Assembly: GCF_900142385.1 (NCBI RefSeq)
Contig: NZ_FRAQ01000001.1
Coordinates: forward strand, 1,922,001 to 1,986,000
Direction: 5' to 3'
Length of the DNA: 64,000 nucleotides
Origin: Marinobacter antarcticus
Lineage (GTDB): Bacteria; Pseudomonadota; Gammaproteobacteria; Pseudomonadales; Oleiphilaceae
Positions 51,817 through 60,014 of the stretch are shown in pieces; the stretch's first letter is position 1; each line of letters opens with the position of its first letter. The notes beneath the pieces were generated by a model. The model made no database searches and was not told where the DNA came from. It worked only from the letters and a program-made list of their open reading frames with translations. Both the position numbers and the translations under genes were made by a program.

Positions 51817-52990
51817 GACGCTCAAGCAGTTACCTCAGGACCCGATCCTGCAGCTGATGCAGACGTTCCGCGACGATACCCGGCCCGACAAGGTCGATCT
51901 GGGTATCGGAGTCTATAAGGATGACGCAGGCAAAACGCCCATCATGGCGTCGGTTCATGAAGCCGAGCGGCGCCTGCTTGAAGGTGAAACCACCAAAAGC
52001 TATGTGGGGCCTGCGGGATCCGCTGGTTTCAATGAGTCCATGGCGCGCCTTATTCTGGGGAACAGTAACAGCCTGATCCGCGATGGCCGTACCTCGGTGA
52101 TTCAAACGCCGGGCGGTTGCGGCGCCCTGCGCATGGCGGCCGAGTTTTTCCGGCTGTGCCAGCCGGACACAACGGTGTGGGTCAGCACGCCCACCTGGGC
52201 AAATCACATGCCGTTGCTGGGCGGTGCCGGCCTGAACATTCGCGAATATCCCTATCTCAATCGAGAGACGTTAACGGTAGATTTCCCCGCCATGCTCGAG
52301 ACGCTGGAAGGTGCTAAAGCAGGGGATGTCGTGTTGCTTCACGGGTGCTGCCATAACCCGTCCGGTGCCGACCTGACGTTTGAGCAATGGCAGACGGTTA
52401 CCCAGCTGATCCAGCGCAAGGGGCTGCTGCCCTTTGTGGATATGGCTTACCAGGGTCTGGGCGAGGGGCTTGAGGAAGACGCAGCTGGCCTGCGGTATCT
52501 GGCGGGCCAGGTACCGGAAATGGTCGTTGCCGCTTCCTGCTCAAAGAACTTTGGCCTGTACCGGGAGCGCACGGGTGCCCTGATGCTGATCTCGGCCACC
52601 GGCGCAATTAACACGGCGGCAACCAGCCAGCTGTTGAGCGTTGTGCGTTCCCACTATTCCATGCCCCCGGCCCACGGCGCCGCTATCGTCGAAACCATTC
52701 TGGGTGACGACGCATTGCGCGCTGGATGGCAGAGTGAACTGCGCGGTATGTGTGAGCGCATCCTTGGCCTGCGGCATGCCTTTGCGGACGCACTGGCTCC
52801 TTTGGGTGACTTTGGATTCATTGCCCGGCAGCGAGGCATGTTCTCGTTCCTGGGTATAACACCGGAACAGGTTCGCCAGTTACGGGAAGAGCACGGCATC
52901 TACATGCTGGAAAGCAGCCGGGTGAACGTGGCAGGCCTGAATGACCGGGTATTGCCAACAGTTGCCAGCGCGATTCGTAGCGTTATGTAG
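51809..52990 (+). CDS. Aromatic/aspartate aminotransferase (class I)
   Basis: PLP enzyme exchanging amino groups between aromatic amino acids (or aspartate) and 2-oxoacids. The 393-residue protein shows the family start PDKVDLGIGVYKDDAGKTP, the PLP Lys in SCSKNFGLYRERTGAL (near residue 249) and the carboxylate-binding Arg in ESSRVNVAGL. The start overlaps the upstream oxidoreductase by eight bases with AAGGAGG just before it. Its product, an aryl-pyruvate, is the substrate of that oxidoreductase, so the preference is probably aromatic; sequence alone does not separate TyrB from AspC. Confidence 0.87.
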   Translation: MFETLKQLPQDPILQLMQTFRDDTRPDKVDLGIGVYKDDAGKTPIMASVHEAERRLLEGETTKSYVGPAGSAGFNESMARLILGNSNSLIRDGRTSVIQTPGGCGALRMAAEFFRLCQPDTTVWVSTPTWANHMPLLGGAGLNIREYPYLNRETLTVDFPAMLETLEGAKAGDVVLLHGCCHNPSGADLTFEQWQTVTQLIQRKGLLPFVDMAYQGLGEGLEEDAAGLRYLAGQVPEMVVAASCSKNFGLYRERTGALMLISATGAINTAATSQLLSVVRSHYSMPPAHGAAIVETILGDDALRAGWQSELRGMCERILGLRHAFADALAPLGDFGFIARQRGMFSFLGITPEQVRQLREEHGIYMLESSRVNVAGLNDRVLPTVASAIRSVM

Positions 52991-53023
52991 CGATCAGTTA
53001 TTCCCCTCGCAGCACAAAATCAG

Positions 53024-53048
53024 AGCCTCTTTTACAGAGGCTTTAAAT
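53024..53048 (+). terminator. Weak intrinsic terminator or attenuator between aminotransferase and NSS transporter
   Basis: AGCCTCT (53024-53030) and AGAGGCT (53036-53042) form a 7-bp stem with a TTTAC loop, followed by TTTAAATT. The T-run is short and broken, so it may only reduce expression of the transporter gene 45 bases downstream. Confidence 0.5.
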
Positions 53049-53086
53049 TATGACGATCCGACAAAAACAACTATTCGGAGAACGCA

Positions 53087-54469
53087 ATGAGTGAGACGGT
53101 TCACCCCCATCAGCAGGCCAGTAGTCTCTGGACCTCCAGAATGGCATTTATTCTGGCTGCAGCCGGCTCGGCCGTGGGGCTTGGCAATATCTGGAAGTTT
53201 CCATACATCACCGGTGAAAACGGTGGTGGTGCTTTTGTACTGGTTTACCTCGCCTGTATTTTTCTTATAGGTGTGCCGGTTCTCATCGCAGAAATCATGA
53301 TTGGCCGCCGGGGTGGTCAAAGCCCTGTCGCAACCATGCGCACCCTTACAAACACCGAGGGCACCTCCAAAGGCTGGCGCATCATCGGCTGGAACGGTGT
53401 GGTTGCTTCCTTCCTGGTGCTTTCCTTCTATGCGGTCATCGGTGGCTGGTCGCTGGTATACATCGGCAAAGCGGCGCTCGGCTTGTTCGTTGGCGCGGAT
53501 GCAGAAGCCATAGGCGGGCAGTTCAACAACCTGTTGGCGAACCCCTGGGAACTGTTGCTCTGGCACACGGTTTTCATGGCGATTGTGGTGTTTATCGTTG
53601 GCCGGGGCATACGCTCGGGCCTTGAAAAAGCGGTCACCATGCTGATGCCAATGCTGTTCTTGCTGCTTATCGTGATGGTGTTTTACGCCATGAGCAGCGG
53701 CAGCTTTGGCCGTGCTGTCAGCTTTATGTTTTCTCCGGATTTCAGCCGCTTGACGACAGAAGGTGTTTTAATCGCCCTTGGCCACGCTGCCTTTACGCTC
53801 AGTATCGGTATAGGCGTGCTGATGGCCTACGGTTCTTACCTGCCCCAAAACATCAATATTGCCAAAACCGCCATGACCATAGCCGTGCTGGATACCAGTG
53901 TGGCTTTGCTTGCCGGGCTTGCGATCTTCCCGCTGGTTTTTGCCAACGGTCTGGAAGCCGGTGCCGGGCCGGGGCTGATTTTCGTGACTCTGCCATTAGC
54001 CTTCGGTCAGATGGGCGGCGGTATTGTGTTTGGCGCTCTCTTCTTTGCCTTGCTGCTGGTGGCGGCCATCACTTCTGCCATTTCCATGCTGGAGCCAGTC
54101 GTTGAATGGCTTGAGGAACACAAAGGCGCAAACCGGGTCAAAAGCGCCCTGGCGGGCGGCTTCGCTGCCTGGTTCATCGGCATCGGCACGGTATTGTCCT
54201 TCAACCTGTGGGGCGATGTTCATCCGCTGGGCTTCATCAGCTTCTTCGAAGGCAAGACGGTGTTCGACTTACTCGATTTTCTGGTCTCTAACGTCATGAT
54301 GCCTTTGGGCGGGCTTGCGATCGCCCTGTTTGCAGGGTGGGCCATCAGGCGCGAAGGGCTGGCTGAGGATATGGGCCTGAAAGGCGGCGCCTTCAAAGCT
54401 TTCATGGTGATACTGAAGTTTGTAACCCCGGCGGGTATCGCGATCGTGTTCCTCTATAACTTGGTTTGA
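53087..54469 (+). CDS. Na+-dependent NSS (SNF) family amino acid transporter
   Basis: Sodium symporter of the LeuT/TnaT type in the inner membrane. The 460-residue protein opens with the NSS signature SSLWTSRMAFILAAAGSAVGLGNIWKFPY, followed by GGGAFVLVYLACIFLIGVPVL, and has about eleven hydrophobic segments, common for bacterial members. GGAG lies five bases before the ATG. Position after an indolepyruvate oxidoreductase and aminotransferase suggests uptake of tryptophan, tyrosine or phenylalanine, driven by the Na+ gradient that the Nqr complex makes; the substrate is inferred. Confidence 0.9.
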   Translation: MSETVHPHQQASSLWTSRMAFILAAAGSAVGLGNIWKFPYITGENGGGAFVLVYLACIFLIGVPVLIAEIMIGRRGGQSPVATMRTLTNTEGTSKGWRIIGWNGVVASFLVLSFYAVIGGWSLVYIGKAALGLFVGADAEAIGGQFNNLLANPWELLLWHTVFMAIVVFIVGRGIRSGLEKAVTMLMPMLFLLLIVMVFYAMSSGSFGRAVSFMFSPDFSRLTTEGVLIALGHAAFTLSIGIGVLMAYGSYLPQNINIAKTAMTIAVLDTSVALLAGLAIFPLVFANGLEAGAGPGLIFVTLPLAFGQMGGGIVFGALFFALLLVAAITSAISMLEPVVEWLEEHKGANRVKSALAGGFAAWFIGIGTVLSFNLWGDVHPLGFISFFEGKTVFDLLDFLVSNVMMPLGGLAIALFAGWAIRREGLAEDMGLKGGAFKAFMVILKFVTPAGIAIVFLYNLV

Positions 54470-54529
54470 GGTGTTCCTCGGGTAGCTTGGCCGTTATATT
54501 GGGTGCGAGTGGTCTGGAGATAGTAAGCC

Positions 54530-57232
54530 ATGCGCATTGCCTTGAAACCCTTTGGGTGGTTGATATTCGCTTTTCTGGCGCTAGCTGTGCTGTTCGGGGC
54601 TTTGACGCTTCGCCAGTTATGGAACGATGCGCTGCAACAGAACGGTATTGAAACGCTGGACTGGCAGGGGCTGGATCTATCGTTCAGTGGGGTATCTGTG
54701 CGCGAGCTAAAGCTCACCCAGTCCTTGCCGACGCGGGATGTTGCGTTGCAGGGCAGAGAGCTGGCACTGGGTTGGCGCTGGCCTGAATGGGGGCAAGGGT
54801 GGCAGCCTTGGCTGAATACGCTGACAGTCAAATATCTGGAACTGAACTGGCACACAAAACCGGGAGGGCAGCCCGCAGCGGAATCGCAACAAAAGAACCA
54901 GTTGCCGCCGGCATTGCCGGCATGGTTGCCTTCTGAGATTGCCATTCAGCAGTTTGAGATGACCCTGCCGTGTGAGGCAGGGCGCTGCTCTCTGGCAGGA
55001 AACCTGTCGCTTACCAGCTCGCAACCTGATTCTGCTTCTGGCCTGGCCGGAAACGCTCGACTTCCCATTAAAGCCAATCTGCAGCTTGACCATGAAGGCC
55101 ATCAGATTGATGTGCTGGCAACCCTTGATGGCTCCTGGAACGATGATCTGAGTTTTTCCGCAGAGCTGGCGATTGACGGAACACAGTATCTATCCGCGCA
55201 GTCGGGTTACCGAAACCGGAATGCGAAGGGTGTGGTGTCCTGGCGCGGCTCTGTCGAAATGCCGGATTTGCCCCAGACGGACTGGCTATTGGCCTGGCTG
55301 CAAACCTGGCAGAGCATGCCTGTTGAACAGTGGCCAGATCAGCCGGAGACAGGTTCAATAGAAGCCAGTTGGCAGTTGCAGGGCCCTGGAGACAAAAGCT
55401 TTCTGGCGCAGGTGACGGGTAATGTGAACGTCCAGGCGCGATTGCCCCAGCCATGGCCAGCGCCCGGACTGGGAAAAATCAGAGGTAATCTGGAAGTCGC
55501 ACTGAAGGCTGAACAAGGCCAGTGGCAGCCTGAGACGCTGCAGGCTGATCTGGAACTCAGTCATCCGGCGGCATGGATCAGAAAGGTGCCGGAATTGATG
55601 CGGCCAGATTCGCTGACGCTGTCAGTCCGGCCTGGTAAGGCGATGGCGCCTGCTTCTCCAGATTCGCCTTTGGCTAAAACAGGCTCGGCGCAAATCCTGT
55701 TGCCGCTGAATGTGGAATTGAGTAGCCGTGGAAGCGCAAATATTTCCATGAACTCTCACCTTGCCGTAACCACCAAAGCTCCGTGGGCTGTTCAACTGGG
55801 GAAAACCCGATTAACCGCAGCTCTGTCAGAGCTGAAGGCGGACAACTGGCTGCTGACGAAACCCAGTGTGCAAATTTCGTTGACCGGCTGGCTGGATACC
55901 ACCGCAGCGGCATTGAAATTTGGTGAGCCGACGGTTCTGGAGGTCGAAAAGCTTGAACCACTTTCCGGAGCGACCGCCACGACGCCGAATGAAACACTGC
56001 TCAAAGGCCTTCGCGCCGACCTCGCTAGAGGTACGCTGAAGGCAAGCTATCGGTTGGAGCAGGGCGAACTGGATAAGCTAAGCCTTGTCGGGCCGATCGG
56101 CCTGAAGGCACAGCAGGTCAAGCATCCGCAGTTGCTACCGCAGTCCTGGCAGTTCAATGGAGAAGTGAACAACAATCTGGCTCGCACGGATGTTTCGGGT
56201 TTGCTTATGGCCAAAACCGGAACAACCGTGAATCTTGATCTGACTTTCCCGAACCAGGGGCCTCTCCGGCTTGATGGCAAGATGCGGGTGAGCGGAGAGA
56301 AGGAAGCTGAGACTCTGTCTCGCATCTTCTCAGCCTGGCCACCACTGCTTTCGGTATCGGGCGGCACGGTTAGCGCCAATGCCACGTACAAACAACCGAA
56401 AAACGGGGCGATAGGGGTGTCTGGAAAGCTGGTGTTCGCCGACTGGAGTGGCACATACAATCGCACCGCCTGGACCAGGATGAATGGTGCCGCTGAATTC
56501 CTTTTTGAGAACGACCGCATCAGGGTAGCGACACCGGAGCTGACCTTAGAGGAGTTGAATTCCGGGCTGCCGGTCGGGCCAGTTCTCCTGGCCGGGCATT
56601 ATGAAGCACCTCTGGCACAGCTGGCTGCTGGGCGGCTGACTCTGGAGCGGGCTAGCTCTGGCGCTTTGGGCGGAGAGATGCAGATCCAGCCCGGAAGCTG
56701 GGATCTGGCGCAGGCGCCGGTGACTATTCCCGTCGAGCTCAACCAGCTCAGTCTTGCGCACCTTTTGCAGCTGTACCCGACCGAGGGGCTGGCAGGTACC
56801 GGTATTCTTAGTGGAACCGTGCCTTTGTTGTTTGATCCCGCGACCGGGGTTCGGGTGGAGCAGGGCCGTATCGATGCGCTCAAACCAGGTGGGCGATTAC
56901 AGGTGACGGCGGAGCGGCTGAAGGCGCTTGCCGGCCAGAACGAGTCCATGAAACTTGTTGCACAGGCGCTCGAGGACTTTCGCTACTCTGTTCTGGATAG
57001 CGGTATCGATTATGATGAGGACGGTACCTTGGTGCTGAAGCTACATCTTGAGGGCAGTAGCCCGGCGGTCGGAAAAGGCCAGCCGGTGGTGCTGAATATC
57101 AATCTGGAAGAGAATATTCCTGCGCTGCTTACCAGCCTGCAGTTAAGCGGCAGGGTAAGCGATGCCGTCTCAGAACGAGTCAAAAAAGTACTGCAGAAAC
57201 GTGAGCGTGATTCAGCCGACCTGTTAGAGTAG
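54530..57232 (+). CDS. ydbH: YdbH-family (AsmA-like) intermembrane phospholipid transport protein
   Basis: YdbH is one of the long AsmA-like bridge proteins that carry phospholipid from inner to outer membrane, redundant with TamB and YhdP in E. coli. The 900-residue protein has one N-terminal membrane anchor (about 8-28) and then a long periplasmic, beta-rich repetitive body without other membrane segments. A C-terminal block around NINLEENIPALLTSLQLSGRVSDAVSERVKK matches the YdbH C-terminus. The small lipoprotein ynbE and ydbL follow at 25 and 45 bases, the same three-gene set as in E. coli. GGAGA precedes the start. Confidence 0.85.
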   Translation: MRIALKPFGWLIFAFLALAVLFGALTLRQLWNDALQQNGIETLDWQGLDLSFSGVSVRELKLTQSLPTRDVALQGRELALGWRWPEWGQGWQPWLNTLTVKYLELNWHTKPGGQPAAESQQKNQLPPALPAWLPSEIAIQQFEMTLPCEAGRCSLAGNLSLTSSQPDSASGLAGNARLPIKANLQLDHEGHQIDVLATLDGSWNDDLSFSAELAIDGTQYLSAQSGYRNRNAKGVVSWRGSVEMPDLPQTDWLLAWLQTWQSMPVEQWPDQPETGSIEASWQLQGPGDKSFLAQVTGNVNVQARLPQPWPAPGLGKIRGNLEVALKAEQGQWQPETLQADLELSHPAAWIRKVPELMRPDSLTLSVRPGKAMAPASPDSPLAKTGSAQILLPLNVELSSRGSANISMNSHLAVTTKAPWAVQLGKTRLTAALSELKADNWLLTKPSVQISLTGWLDTTAAALKFGEPTVLEVEKLEPLSGATATTPNETLLKGLRADLARGTLKASYRLEQGELDKLSLVGPIGLKAQQVKHPQLLPQSWQFNGEVNNNLARTDVSGLLMAKTGTTVNLDLTFPNQGPLRLDGKMRVSGEKEAETLSRIFSAWPPLLSVSGGTVSANATYKQPKNGAIGVSGKLVFADWSGTYNRTAWTRMNGAAEFLFENDRIRVATPELTLEELNSGLPVGPVLLAGHYEAPLAQLAAGRLTLERASSGALGGEMQIQPGSWDLAQAPVTIPVELNQLSLAHLLQLYPTEGLAGTGILSGTVPLLFDPATGVRVEQGRIDALKPGGRLQVTAERLKALAGQNESMKLVAQALEDFRYSVLDSGIDYDEDGTLVLKLHLEGSSPAVGKGQPVVLNINLEENIPALLTSLQLSGRVSDAVSERVKKVLQKRERDSADLLE

Positions 57233-57256
57233 AGAGTAACAAAGGAGTACACCGAT

Positions 57257-57472
57257 ATGACGCAATTTGGTTCCAGGTTTCCCCGGCGTGTGTCCGCCCT
57301 GTTTGCGGGTCTGATTATGGGTAGCTTACTGATAGCTTGTACCCCGACCGTTCAGATGGCAGCGCCGAAGGAGCCGATTACTGTGAACCTGAACGTAAAA
57401 ATTCAGCATGAAATTTACGTAAAGGTCGATAAAGATGTGGACGAATTGTTCAGCGAAAAGGGCCTGTTCTGA
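57257..57472 (+). CDS. ynbE: YnbE-family outer-membrane lipoprotein
   Basis: In E. coli YnbE is a small outer-membrane lipoprotein that docks to the C-terminus of YdbH to complete an intermembrane bridge. This 71-residue protein has a signal peptide with lipobox LIAC (Cys28) and a mature part of ~44 residues containing ITVNLNVKIQHEIYVKVDKD, the conserved beta segment expected to extend the YdbH groove. AAAGGAG lies upstream. It sits between ydbH and ydbL. Confidence 0.87.
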   Translation: MTQFGSRFPRRVSALFAGLIMGSLLIACTPTVQMAAPKEPITVNLNVKIQHEIYVKVDKDVDELFSEKGLF

Positions 57473-57516
57473 TTGCCTTGGTGTTTTGTACTTAGCGAAT
57501 TATTAAGGAGTTAACC

Positions 57517-57861
57517 ATGACATTATTTGCGCGATTCAGTGCCCTGATTTTAGCGTTATGCCTTGCTCTACCGGCCATGGCCATGAGCCTGGATGAAGCG
57601 AAGAACGCTCTCGATTCTGCAAAAAACCAGGGCCTGGTTGGTGAGACGCCGACCGGTTATCTGGCGGCTGTAAGTTCCGACCAGAAAGCTCAGGAGATTG
57701 CGAATGCAATCAACGATGCCCGGCGCGAGGCTTATAAAGAGATTGCTGAAAAGCATGGTATTGCGGTTACAAAGGTAGAGACAGTAGCGGGTCAGAAAGC
57801 GGTCGAGAAAACGCCTGCAGGCCAGTATATTCAGGTGAAAGATCGCTGGGTGAAAAAGTAG
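57517..57861 (+). CDS. ydbL: YdbL-family periplasmic protein (DUF1318)
   Basis: YdbL is a small periplasmic protein reported to modulate the YdbH-YnbE bridge. The 114-residue protein has a signal peptide (core about 7-19, cleavage near AMA/MS), then the DUF1318 pattern LDEAKNALDSAKNQGLVGET, VNDARREAYKEIA-like helix and a C-terminal GQKAVEKTPAGQYIQV. AAGGAG lies eight bases before the start. Third gene of the ydbH-ynbE-ydbL unit. Confidence 0.88.
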   Translation: MTLFARFSALILALCLALPAMAMSLDEAKNALDSAKNQGLVGETPTGYLAAVSSDQKAQEIANAINDARREAYKEIAEKHGIAVTKVETVAGQKAVEKTPAGQYIQVKDRWVKK

Positions 57862-57905
57862 GAACGAATCGGCAGCTGTTTGATGGGTTTATAACCAATC
57901 GGTCT

Positions 57906-57932
57906 TAATGCCAAGTCGAGATCTGCCGATAA
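57906..57932 (+). promoter_or_regulatory. Possible sigma-28 (FliA) promoter
   Basis: GCCGATAA (57925-57932) is a perfect match to the eight-base FliA -10 element, and TAAT (57906-57909) lies exactly 15 bases upstream where TAAA is expected. The gene start is 36 bases further on. An eight-base match can occur by chance in 64 kb, so the call rests on the combination of spacing and intergenic position. Confidence 0.4.
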
Positions 57933-57967
57933 CCGTTACACATAAGTCCTTGCAGGAGATAAAGGCT

Positions 57968-58513
57968 ATGGTAACGCCAATAATTGGTCGCGGGCCGGAT
58001 GTGACCGGTCGTGTGAATACGGGCCCGTCTGAAACCAGGCCCGCTGGCCGGGTAACCGCTGAAGTGCTTGCCGACAAGCAGGCTTCTATCCGCACGCCCG
58101 CAGATGCCATCAATGTGATGCGCACACGCATGGAGCAGCGGCTACAGGAAGCCATGGGCGGTCAGAGCAAAGCCGTATCGGGTGCTGATAAGTACGCTGA
58201 GCAGGCTCAGCCACCTTCCGCCTCTGATGTTGCCAGTGTGATTCTTGGGTTCGTGCAGAATCGTCTGCAACAGGAGGCCGATGGCGGCGCGGATGTTGAG
58301 CAGCTGACGAACTTGCTGTCGCAAGCTCGCGCCGGAATCGAAAAAGGTTATGCGGAAGCGCGAGACCAGATTGTGGTTCTGGGCATGATGAACGAGACGC
58401 TCTCCGGAGAAATCGACGAAGGTTTCAACCTTATCCAGGACGGTCTTCTGAATCTGGAAAGGTTGTTTTTAGGTAAAGAGCCGGAAGCGGACAACCCCAC
58501 CGAAACTGGTTAA
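57968..58513 (+). CDS. DUF5610-like hypothetical protein
   Basis: Function unknown. The 181-residue protein from ATG 57968 (AGGAGA eight bases upstream) is polar, has no signal peptide or membrane segment, and has a helical region SDVASVILGFVQNRLQQEA followed by VEQLTNLLSQARAGIEKGYAEARDQI, which resembles DUF5610 proteins of marine gammaproteobacteria, then a helical end rich in acidic residues. A longer frame from 57908 would include the putative sigma-28 promoter. If that promoter is real the protein belongs to the late flagellar or chemotaxis regulon. The end overlaps the convergent peptidase gene by four bases. Confidence 0.6.
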   Translation: MVTPIIGRGPDVTGRVNTGPSETRPAGRVTAEVLADKQASIRTPADAINVMRTRMEQRLQEAMGGQSKAVSGADKYAEQAQPPSASDVASVILGFVQNRLQQEADGGADVEQLTNLLSQARAGIEKGYAEARDQIVVLGMMNETLSGEIDEGFNLIQDGLLNLERLFLGKEPEADNPTETG

Positions 58514-59355
58514 TTAGACTCCTCGGGTTTGCCTTGTCTGGACAAAGCCTCAGACAGATTATTCCAGCCAGCGTCAATACCTGGGAATTTCTCTGTCATG
58601 GCGCGATAGTATTTCTCCGCTTCTGACCACTGGCCTCGCTGGTAGGCAATGTTTCCCAATCCCAATAACGCTGCAGGTTGGTCAGGCCAGGCTTCTGCTG
58701 CTGCCTGGTATGCGGCTTTTGCTGCGGCTGTCTGCTGCGTTGTTTCCAGATCATGGGCGGCCATCAGGAAGGTGAGAGGTTCGGCCGTTGCCGGAATCTG
58801 CTCTGGCGGCAGAATGACTCTCGCCCAGCGCTCGGAGCGGTCCCACGTTGCCATAAACACGCTGGCAGGCTGCCGATCATTCTCTTCTGTACCGGTGTGA
58901 AGTATCAGCGCTTTATTTGCGCTGTCATAGCCAGTGACCACTGCAAAATGCCATTGCGGCCACCAGCCGAAGCGCAGGTTTTGAAGAACCAGAACCGGGT
59001 GACCTGCCCGCACCTCTTCCAGGACACTGTCCAGCTCGGGCGGCAGCGGATAAACAAGCATCCCGTATTGGCGAGCTGCTGCCACCATCTCGACTTGCAG
59101 GGCTCCTTTGCGCTGCGGCAGGTATACTCGGCTTACCAACTCATCCGGCGTAGCGTCTACATCCTGGGCGTTCAGCATCATTGCCAGTGAGGCAGGGCCA
59201 CACTGGTATTGCTCCTGTGGATGAAAAGGCACTTCGGTGAGAGTGGCAGTGTCGAAAGAGTCTGGCCATTGCGGCTGGCTGGCGCAGCCTGAGAGCAGAA
59301 CTCCCAGGAACGCCGCCAAAAGAAGCCGGGTTGGCCTCAGCCAGAATTCATGCAC
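58510..59355 (-). CDS. PA2778-family C39-like cysteine peptidase lipoprotein with TPR tail
   Basis: An exported, lipid-anchored protein of the bacteriocin-peptidase-like papain fold. The 281-residue protein has lipobox LSGC (Cys24), the catalytic Cys52 in QYQCGPASLAMML and the catalytic His136 in WHFAVVTGYD, then from ~195 TPR-like helical repeats (AALLGLGNIAYQRGQWSEAE). Most secreted C39 peptidases process double-glycine leaders inside an ABC exporter; this one is free-standing and its substrate is unknown. It lies 12 bases after its usual partner, the PA2779-like gene, on the same strand. Confidence 0.82.
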   Translation of the reverse strand: MHEFWLRPTRLLLAAFLGVLLSGCASQPQWPDSFDTATLTEVPFHPQEQYQCGPASLAMMLNAQDVDATPDELVSRVYLPQRKGALQVEMVAAARQYGMLVYPLPPELDSVLEEVRAGHPVLVLQNLRFGWWPQWHFAVVTGYDSANKALILHTGTEENDRQPASVFMATWDRSERWARVILPPEQIPATAEPLTFLMAAHDLETTQQTAAAKAAYQAAAEAWPDQPAALLGLGNIAYQRGQWSEAEKYYRAMTEKFPGIDAGWNNLSEALSRQGKPEESN

Positions 59356-59367
59356 GGTAATCTTTGC

Positions 59368-59769
59368 TTAGCGTATGCACTTAATGAACGGGAAGATATT
59401 CGTTGCGCACAGCATGTCTGTAATGATGAATACCAGCAAGAACAGTACGATTATGCCAACGACACCCTCACCGGCAGGCGCTTCCGCAAGCTGTTGCTTG
59501 AAATCTGCCAGTTCGGAAGGCGTGAGGCTCTGAATCCTGTCTCTTACCTCCTGCTCGCCCACTCCCATATTCACCAGAGTGGTTTTGACGTCCTCACGCT
59601 CCAGCATGCCCATCAGAGCCTCACGGTCGATGTCTGCGCGCTGTTCGGTCAGGAGTTCGCCGGTACCGACGATACTTGCAGAGGCGGGAATCGCCCACAT
59701 TGAACTCAAAATCATTACCAGCGTCATGATCGCTGAGACGGACTGGGTATAGGATCGGATTGCTTGCAT
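59368..59769 (-). CDS. PA2779-family small membrane protein
   Basis: A 133-residue protein with an N-terminal signal-like segment (about 11-32, ending ASA) and a second strongly hydrophobic segment near the C-terminus (GEGVVGIIVLFLLVFIITDML, about 100-120), so probably membrane-anchored with the mature part in the periplasm. The middle has a regular LTEQRADIDREALMGMLER helix and the SLTPSELADFKQQL helix. It always pairs with PA2778-type peptidases, and here precedes one by 12 bases. Function is unknown. Confidence 0.8.
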   Translation of the reverse strand: MQAIRSYTQSVSAIMTLVMILSSMWAIPASASIVGTGELLTEQRADIDREALMGMLEREDVKTTLVNMGVGEQEVRDRIQSLTPSELADFKQQLAEAPAGEGVVGIIVLFLLVFIITDMLCATNIFPFIKCIR

Positions 59770-59865
59770 CGGACTGTTCCTGTTATTGACCTGTTCAGGT
59801 TCGTGTTTATGGATCAGAGATCAACCAAGTATAAACGCTCGCGCGCAAAGTGCTGACAAAATCGA

Positions 59866-59881
59866 ATTAATAGCTATTAAT
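59866..59881. promoter_or_regulatory. 16-bp AT-rich perfect palindrome
   Basis: ATTAATAGCTATTAAT is its own reverse complement. It lies in the 245-base divergent region between the PA2779-like gene and the hemerythrin-GGDEF-EAL gene, 97 bases from the former and 133 from the latter. A second, shorter inverted repeat (ACCTG TT CAGGT) lies close to the PA2779-like start. Either may bind a regulator controlling one or both genes. Confidence 0.45.
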
Positions 59882-60014
59882 GCCAACTCCGTGCCCAGTT
59901 TCCGATTGTGCTTTGATATGCCGTATTCCGGTCAGCAAACTTATGGGGTGCCGGCATAACTGAACTATGCTAATGATCGAATTCATATATATTTATTATT
60001 CCGGACCTTTCAGC

